The translations under genes were made by a program, and so were the position numbers. A stretch of 38,131 nucleotides of DNA from DASXRA01 sp046734315 (GTDB lineage Bacteria > Actinomycetota > Actinomycetes > Mycobacteriales > Jatrophihabitantaceae). Positions within the stretch are counted from its first letter, which is position 1, and the number at the start of each line of letters is the position of its first letter. The stretch is taken from contig JBKPQY010000026.1 of the NCBI GenBank assembly GCA_046734315.1, forward strand, positions 1 through 38,131, in the 5' to 3' direction. Of the stretch, positions 33,569 to 38,131 are shown one piece after another. The notes under the pieces were generated by a model. The model saw only the letters and a list, made by a program, of their open reading frames with translations. It was not told the DNA's origin and made no database searches.

Positions 33569-36514
33569 ATGTCATCTCGCTGGGCACCCGTGGGGGTGCT
33601 TCTCCCACTCGTCGTATTGGTCGGATTCGCAGCCACACCGTCCGGTGCCGCAAGCGCGGCGACTCCGGGTGGCGCGAATCCTTACGTGTCGCAGAGCGGT
33701 TCGCCGCTCCCTGTGCCGGCGCAGGTCGCCGCCGGCAGCGCCCAGAAGCTCGGTGCGGCCGACCCGAGCCAGCAGCTGCGATTGGTCATCGGCCTCAAGA
33801 CGCCGCACCCGGCGGAGGAAGAAGCGTTCATCCAGTCCCTGCAGGACAAGAACTCGCCGAACTTCCACAAGTACCTGACCGCTGATGAGTGGAACGCGCG
33901 CTTCGGTCCCTCCGCCCAGTCCGAGGCGGACGTCGTCAACTGGGCGACGCACAACGGTCTCACCGTCACCCAGCGCTACGGGAACCACCTCGTCGTGGAC
34001 GTCCAAGGGACGGTTGCCACAGTCCAGAAGGCGTTCGGCGTGCAGATCAACAACTACCGTTTCGGACCCAAGAACTTCTACTCCAACGCCCGCTCGGCCG
34101 CGTTGCCCGCGTCGTTGTCCGGTGTCGTCAGCTCTGTCCAGGGCATGAACAGCCTGCAGGCACTGGCGCCGAGCAGTCCTCAGGCGCAGCAACAGGCCTA
34201 TCCCGCGTTCTCGGCCGGGCCGGCACGGGCGACGGGCGGCGGGGGGCACGCGAACGGCAGCGCATCCGGGCTCGCGGCGGCGAAGGCTGCCTCGGCGAAG
34301 AAGCTCGGTTCGAGCGGTCGAGCGACCGGCGGCACAACAGGCGGCGGAGTGACGCCGGGCGTCACCAACGGGTTCTACGACCCCACCGACCTGTACAGCT
34401 CGCAGGCCTACGACGTCAACGCGTTGTACGGCCAGGGGCACTGCTGCAACCCGACACACAACCCCGGCGTCACGCCGCCCGCGACGAGCATCGCGATCGC
34501 GACGGCCGGCTCGCACAACGGCAGCGACTTCACCGGGTTCCACAATCAGTACCCGTACCTCGCGGACCACTGGCAGGAGTTCTTTATCGACGGCACGCCC
34601 ACCTGCTGTGACTTCGAGGGCACGATGGACTTCGAGTGGTCGACCGCGATGTCGAACAGCTTCGGCTCCTACGTCGACACGTCGATGGTCTACATGTACG
34701 ACGGCGCCAACAACCTGCTGTCGACGTTCACCGACATCTGGAACCACATGCTCTCCGACGGCGTCGCCCGCATCATGAGCACCAGTTGGGGATGCGCCGA
34801 GTCGTTCTGCTACGACTCCGGAACGATCAGCACCGACCACAACATCTTCAACTCGATGCTCGGTCAGGGCTGGACGCTCGTCGGCATCTCGCACGACCAC
34901 GGTCCCTACGCCGACTGCGCGCACGTGAGCGACAGCTACCCGGGGTCGGACCCGGACCTCGTCTCGTCCGGTGGCACGGCTCTGCAGGCCGCGGGCGTGT
35001 TCTCGTCCGAGACGGCGTGGACGGGCGGCTCTGCTCCGGGTTCCTGCGCGAGCAACAACGGCGGGGGCGGTGGCGGCTGCAGCGCCATCTTCGGCAAGCC
35101 GGGGTGGCAGGGCGTGGCTACTATGTGCAGCACCCGCGCCGAACCGGACATGTCGCTCAACGCCGCTATTGGGCAGAACGTGTTCTTCGGCGGCAACCTG
35201 ACCGCCTCAGGCGGAACGAGCATCGTCGCACCGGAACTCGCCGGCATATTCGCGCAGATAAACGCCTATGTGCAAGCGCTGGGCAACGCTTGTGGCAGCG
35301 GCAGCCCATGCCCGACGATCGGTGATCCGCACTGGGCGATGTACGACGCGAACTCGGGCTCGCCGCACCATCCGTACTACGACATCACGTCGGGGTGCAC
35401 GAGCAACGACATCGGCGGCGGGTGGTGCACAGGTCCGGGGTACGACCTGGCCACCGGCCTCGGCTCGGCCAACCTGTTCCAGTTCGCCTGGTCGATTCTG
35501 TGGTTCAGCGTCCCCGAACTGACCCCGCCGACGGTGACGATCACCGGTCCCACCACCGGCGCGTGGCACAACGGCGGCACGCTGAGCTGGACCGTCGTCG
35601 ACAGCGGCGGCAGCTTCCCGCCGACTGGCGTCGCCGGCTACACGTATACGTGGGACGCCGATCCGGGTGACCCGACCAGCGAGCCACACGGCGGCAGCGG
35701 CAACTCGTTCTACAACGGTCCAGGGTTCAAGAACTCGACGTCGGGATCGATCAGCCTGGCCTCTGCGGGTGTGGGATGCCACACCCTCTACGTGCGGGCG
35801 TGGGACAACATCGGTGACTCGTCGGTTCGTTCATACGGGTCGGTGTGCTACGACCCCACGGCGCCCACGATCACCTCCGCGCCGAAGGAGACGTTCGTTA
35901 TCGGCAAGTTGGGGGCCGGGAGCACCGCGCCGGTCAGGACCAGCTGGGCCGCGAGCGACTCACTGAGCGGCGTGCAGGGTTACTACGTGTACCGCCGAGT
36001 GGACCTCGGCGCGTGGACCTTCCTGGGCTTCCAGGGGGCGAACTCGGTAACCCAGTACCTCGCGGCTGGACACCACTACCAGTACGGCATCTATGCCCTC
36101 GATCACGCGGGCAACCTCTCCGCGTTCAGCACGAGCTCCAACTTCGGGCTGAACCTGGTGCAGGAGACTGCGCCGTCGATCGCGTACTCGACCGGCTGGA
36201 CGTTGCAAGCGCTCCCAGGCGCGAGCGGCGGCAAGGTGAAGTTCTCGACGGCGGCCGGCAAGACCGCCAAGTTCACCTACGTCGGAAGCCGCGTGGCATG
36301 GGTGACCACCAAGTCGCCAAGCCGCGGTAGCGCGAGCGTGACACCCAGCGGAAGCGGCACGGTTGTCGTCAACACCCACGCCGCGACGCAAACCGTCGCG
36401 TACCTCGCCTTCGCCGGCGCGTACGCGAACGGTGCGCACACGCTGCTCATCAAGAACCTGGGCAGCAGCACACCGCGAGTCGATGTGGACGCGTTCTTCT
36501 ACATCGGCACCTGA
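33569..36514 (+). CDS. Secreted S53 sedolisin with propeptide and C-terminal Ig-like region
   Basis: This 981-residue preproprotein has a signal peptide (about 1-30) and a pro-kumamolisin domain (about 45-200, with SPNFHKYLTADEWNARFGPS). After a glycine/alanine linker (215-262) comes the S53 catalytic domain, about 265-645. The Glu/Asp pair is in FEGTMDFEWS (E350, D354), the oxyanion Asp in ISHDHGPY (D443) and the nucleophile in SGGTSIVAPELAG (S551). The calcium region is YYDITSGC...GPGYDLATGLGSAN. The C-terminal 330 residues contain Ig/fibronectin-like beta domains, probably for substrate or wall binding. The oxyanion loop SHDHG departs from the usual SSGDSG. ATG at 33569 follows a purine-rich AAAAGGGGGGA. 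Confidence 0.93.
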   Translation: MSSRWAPVGVLLPLVVLVGFAATPSGAASAATPGGANPYVSQSGSPLPVPAQVAAGSAQKLGAADPSQQLRLVIGLKTPHPAEEEAFIQSLQDKNSPNFHKYLTADEWNARFGPSAQSEADVVNWATHNGLTVTQRYGNHLVVDVQGTVATVQKAFGVQINNYRFGPKNFYSNARSAALPASLSGVVSSVQGMNSLQALAPSSPQAQQQAYPAFSAGPARATGGGGHANGSASGLAAAKAASAKKLGSSGRATGGTTGGGVTPGVTNGFYDPTDLYSSQAYDVNALYGQGHCCNPTHNPGVTPPATSIAIATAGSHNGSDFTGFHNQYPYLADHWQEFFIDGTPTCCDFEGTMDFEWSTAMSNSFGSYVDTSMVYMYDGANNLLSTFTDIWNHMLSDGVARIMSTSWGCAESFCYDSGTISTDHNIFNSMLGQGWTLVGISHDHGPYADCAHVSDSYPGSDPDLVSSGGTALQAAGVFSSETAWTGGSAPGSCASNNGGGGGGCSAIFGKPGWQGVATMCSTRAEPDMSLNAAIGQNVFFGGNLTASGGTSIVAPELAGIFAQINAYVQALGNACGSGSPCPTIGDPHWAMYDANSGSPHHPYYDITSGCTSNDIGGGWCTGPGYDLATGLGSANLFQFAWSILWFSVPELTPPTVTITGPTTGAWHNGGTLSWTVVDSGGSFPPTGVAGYTYTWDADPGDPTSEPHGGSGNSFYNGPGFKNSTSGSISLASAGVGCHTLYVRAWDNIGDSSVRSYGSVCYDPTAPTITSAPKETFVIGKLGAGSTAPVRTSWAASDSLSGVQGYYVYRRVDLGAWTFLGFQGANSVTQYLAAGHHYQYGIYALDHAGNLSAFSTSSNFGLNLVQETAPSIAYSTGWTLQALPGASGGKVKFSTAAGKTAKFTYVGSRVAWVTTKSPSRGSASVTPSGSGTVVVNTHAATQTVAYLAFAGAYANGAHTLLIKNLGSSTPRVDVDAFFYIGT

Positions 36515-36525
36515 AGTTAGTTCGA

Positions 36526-36560
36526 TGGTGCGAGCCCGCTTCCAGAGCGGGCCCGCACCA
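36526..36560 (+). terminator. Terminator-like hairpin after the large S53 gene
   Basis: A 14-bp stem with a single A-C mismatch (36526-36532 and 36534-36540 with 36546-36552 and 36554-36560) and loop TCCAG begins 12 bases after the stop codon. There is no U-tract. Confidence 0.65.
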
Positions 36561-37271
36561 CCATGTCAAGGCGCCTGCGCCGGGGCGAGTTGTGCACCGT
36601 GACCCCTGGTCATCGTGAGGCGGGAACCGCCCACAGCGCAGGTGGTCCCGCCGAGGGCAGGGCATGTGCGCGTCCCTCGACATCGGGGATCGATTCACGA
36701 TGCGCACGCGTTATCGGCACCGCTTGGACGACGGCCGGGCTTTGTTGCGTCGGCGTGCGCGGTGCGGCGCCGTTGCTGCTACGCGGCGATCAGTCTGGGC
36801 CCTCGGGCTTCCTGAGGCACCGTGTGTCGACGGCACCTGAAGACTTTTCGCGTGCCGTTGACACCGTGCAACGCTGAGACGAGTGCCGTGACCTCTGGGA
36901 CGGAGTCGTTGTGGTTCGGCCCTTGCCACCACGACCCGTCGGGCCGCAAGTTTGTGGGCCGTCGAACGATGGCCGCAGCGCTGACCGGACCTTGCATTGC
37001 TAACGGCGCTTGCGAACACGCCAGGCACGAAGGGGGCGCACCGCAGCGCTGTCGGGATACCAGCAAACTCCGGCTATGCGATCAGGATGACTGGTTAGCA
37101 TTCGCCGCCGAACGCCGAATCCTCGTTGTTAGCCGCCCGGCGTCGGCGCTCCAGCATCGCGTGTTCTGCGCGCCGAGATCAGTGCTCATGACAGCGGCGT
37201 TTCCGGCCGTTCGGACCGTCAGCGTCCGGATACTCGCCGACCCGTCCGACCGGCGGTAGCTGACCGGCCTC
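36561..37271. other. 711-bp stretch with no supported gene
   Basis: Frames are open on both strands but have arginine- or serine-rich shadow-like composition and no ribosome sites. One plus-strand piece (about 37090-37150, DDWLAFAAERRILVVSRPAS) faintly resembles a PIN-like toxin core but lacks catalytic context. A weak 7-bp hairpin sits at 36619-36652. This may be an old gene graveyard. Confidence 0.5.
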
Positions 37272-37466
37272 GTGCACTGCGTACTGCTCGCGTTTCTAGG
37301 CGCGGTGGCGGGAATTATCGCGGTGCTGATGATCGGGCTACGCGGCGGGCCAGCACTGAGCAAGACAGTCAGCCTGTATTCCTTCCTCGGCTGCTGCTTG
37401 CTGGTGATCGCCGCGATCCTTGCGGTGCGGGTGCTCGTGCAGGTGCTCCGCGCCGATCCCGGGTAA
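37272..37466 (+). CDS. Small two-helix membrane protein
   Basis: A GTG at 37272 gives 64 residues with two transmembrane helices (CVLLAFLGAVAGIIAVLMIG and LYSFLGCCLLVIAAILAVRV) joined by a short basic loop, ending LVQVLRADPG. Frame composition is strongly membrane-protein-like, and the opposite-strand frame is a serine/arginine-rich shadow. No clear ribosome site precedes it, so the start may be elsewhere. Function unknown. Confidence 0.55.
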   Translation: MHCVLLAFLGAVAGIIAVLMIGLRGGPALSKTVSLYSFLGCCLLVIAAILAVRVLVQVLRADPG

Positions 37467-37486
37467 GCGCTGCGTCCGGTAGACAA

Positions 37487-37693
37487 TCAGTGAACGGCCA
37501 CGCCGGCCAGTGGCACCTCAGGGCATCGGTACTCGGCCCGATTAGATCCCGGCGGGAAGTAGAGCAGCGTCACCAGCGTCGCCGTGCGTCGGCGGACCCT
37601 GATGGTTGCGTCTCGCTGTGGCACCACCGCGCCATCGAGATCGTCAAGATGCGGTGCATCCTCGGCAATAAAGGAATGTTGATCTTGGCCCAA
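37487..37693 (-). CDS. Possible small protein of unknown function
   Basis: A TTG at 37693 opens a frame of 68 residues. The C-terminal half, RVRRRTATLVTLLYFPPGSN followed by RAEYRCPEVPLAGVAVH, has GC-biased third positions and looks like a small beta-rich protein. A GTG start further in is possible. No strong ribosome site. It is convergent with the small membrane protein. Weakly supported. Confidence 0.35.
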   Translation of the reverse strand: MGQDQHSFIAEDAPHLDDLDGAVVPQRDATIRVRRRTATLVTLLYFPPGSNRAEYRCPEVPLAGVAVH

Positions 37694-38046
37694 AGGCGCG
37701 TGTGAGCGATCTTTCGGCGCGGATAATCCGCGTCTGCACAGCAGCCCGCGGGTGCACTCGAACGGCGGCTATCGAGCGACTTGAGTCAGCGCTCTACGGC
37801 CGCGACACCGCATATGTATGCACGCGGCCCGCCGCGCGGGTGTGCACGCAATTGCCGCGTTGGGTGCGCGGACGTGCCGACGAGAGCCGTTCCCGACGAC
37901 TTTGGTTTGCGGCGTGGGTGTCCGGTGTGCGGGTGTACCGCTACGGTCGTAGCGCAGTGCAGGCGACTGGAACGAAGACGGCAGCCGCATAGCGACACTC
38001 GAACGATTCTGGTCAGTTTGATTTCGGCGCGCCGTAATCTCGGCGG
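37694..38046. other. Intergenic stretch before the last gene
   Basis: A plus-strand frame at 37702-37992 begins MSDLSARIIRVCTAARGCTR but is cysteine- and arginine-rich with poor third-position bias. The minus-strand frame is similar. Neither is supported. Confidence 0.4.
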
Positions 38047-38131
38047 GTGTTGATTTGGATCAACGGAGCGTTCGGAGCCGGCAAGACGCAGACGGCACAC
38101 GAACTGCACCGTCGCTTGCCCAATGGGCACG
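38047..38131 (+). CDS. P-loop ATP-binding protein (3' end outside window)
   Basis: The last 85 bases encode VLIWINGAFGAGKTQTAHEL HRRLPNGH. The GAFGAGKT Walker A loop after a short beta strand at the extreme N terminus is typical of small AAA-type kinases related to TmrB (tunicamycin resistance) and similar nucleotide-binding proteins. The start is GTG at 38047 or TTG at 38050. The rest of the gene lies beyond the window, so substrate is not decidable. Confidence 0.8.
   Translation, partial: MLIWINGAFGAGKTQTAHELHRRLPNGH

Noticed and set aside
36822..37259. 145-residue plus-strand frame with a faint PIN/DUF5615-like piece
   Set aside because: No complete catalytic set, poor codon bias and no ribosome site; no partner antitoxin gene is visible.
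37702..37992. 96-residue plus-strand frame
   Set aside because: Cys/Arg-rich, weak third-position bias, no homology I can recognise.

Overview
High-GC DNA with GTG/TTG starts, strong GC third-position bias and actinobacterial families (CspA-type cold shock protein, duplicated UspA, GlsB/YeaQ membrane protein, DUF421, S53 sedolisins, beta-propeller lipoprotein-like protein). It reads as a chromosomal segment of a free-living actinomycete. The lineage below class cannot be fixed from the sequence. I saw no rRNA, tRNA, CRISPR array, transposase or prophage gene.

Layout. 0-2 kb: end of an OmpR-type regulator, its histidine kinase, and a small stress-type membrane protein. 2-5.4 kb: a secreted S53 peptidase without a propeptide, a tandem UspA protein preceded by a DosR-like palindrome, and an ankyrin protein. 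5.4-7.4 kb: divergent TMEM175-type channel and ferritin-like (VioB-type) protein. 7.5-10.6 kb (minus strand): HAD phosphatase, DUF1697, a small YciI/muconolactone-isomerase-like protein, NAD+ synthetase and a YciI-like protein. 10.6-13.7 kb (minus strand): a three-domain kinase / M23 peptidase / class III aminotransferase gene broken by one frameshift, with a remnant of an acyl-CoA-synthetase-type gene directly upstream.

13.7-17.2 kb is the most system-like part. A TetR-type regulator is followed by a tight four-gene operon: class IV aminotransferase, cupin, zinc-independent medium-chain oxidoreductase and small ABM-type monooxygenase. A near-identical 18-bp palindrome lies in front of both the regulator and the operon, and the operon copy sits at the predicted transcription start. 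A local circuit controlling a small-molecule amino-donor/redox pathway is likely; the substrate is unknown.

17.2-26.3 kb: a run of four hairpins, then cspA with a structured leader, a hemolysin-III protein, a decayed cupin-TPR gene, small unknown proteins, an MFS exporter translationally coupled to an exported protein, a decayed gene, and a GH13 enzyme. 26.6-31 kb: a membrane protein/DUF421 pair, a VOC protein, several frameshifted small genes and a GCS2-type carboxylate-amine ligase. 31.4-36.5 kb: a large beta-propeller protein divergent from a 981-residue S53 sedolisin with propeptide and Ig-like tail. 36.5-38.1 kb: sparse DNA, a small membrane protein, and the start of a P-loop protein.

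An unusual number of genes are disrupted (about 11.3, 13.6, 19.2, 24.4, 29.0, 29.2-29.4 and 31.1 kb). Several breaks are single-base changes in homopolymers, so sequencing error and real gene decay both have to be considered.
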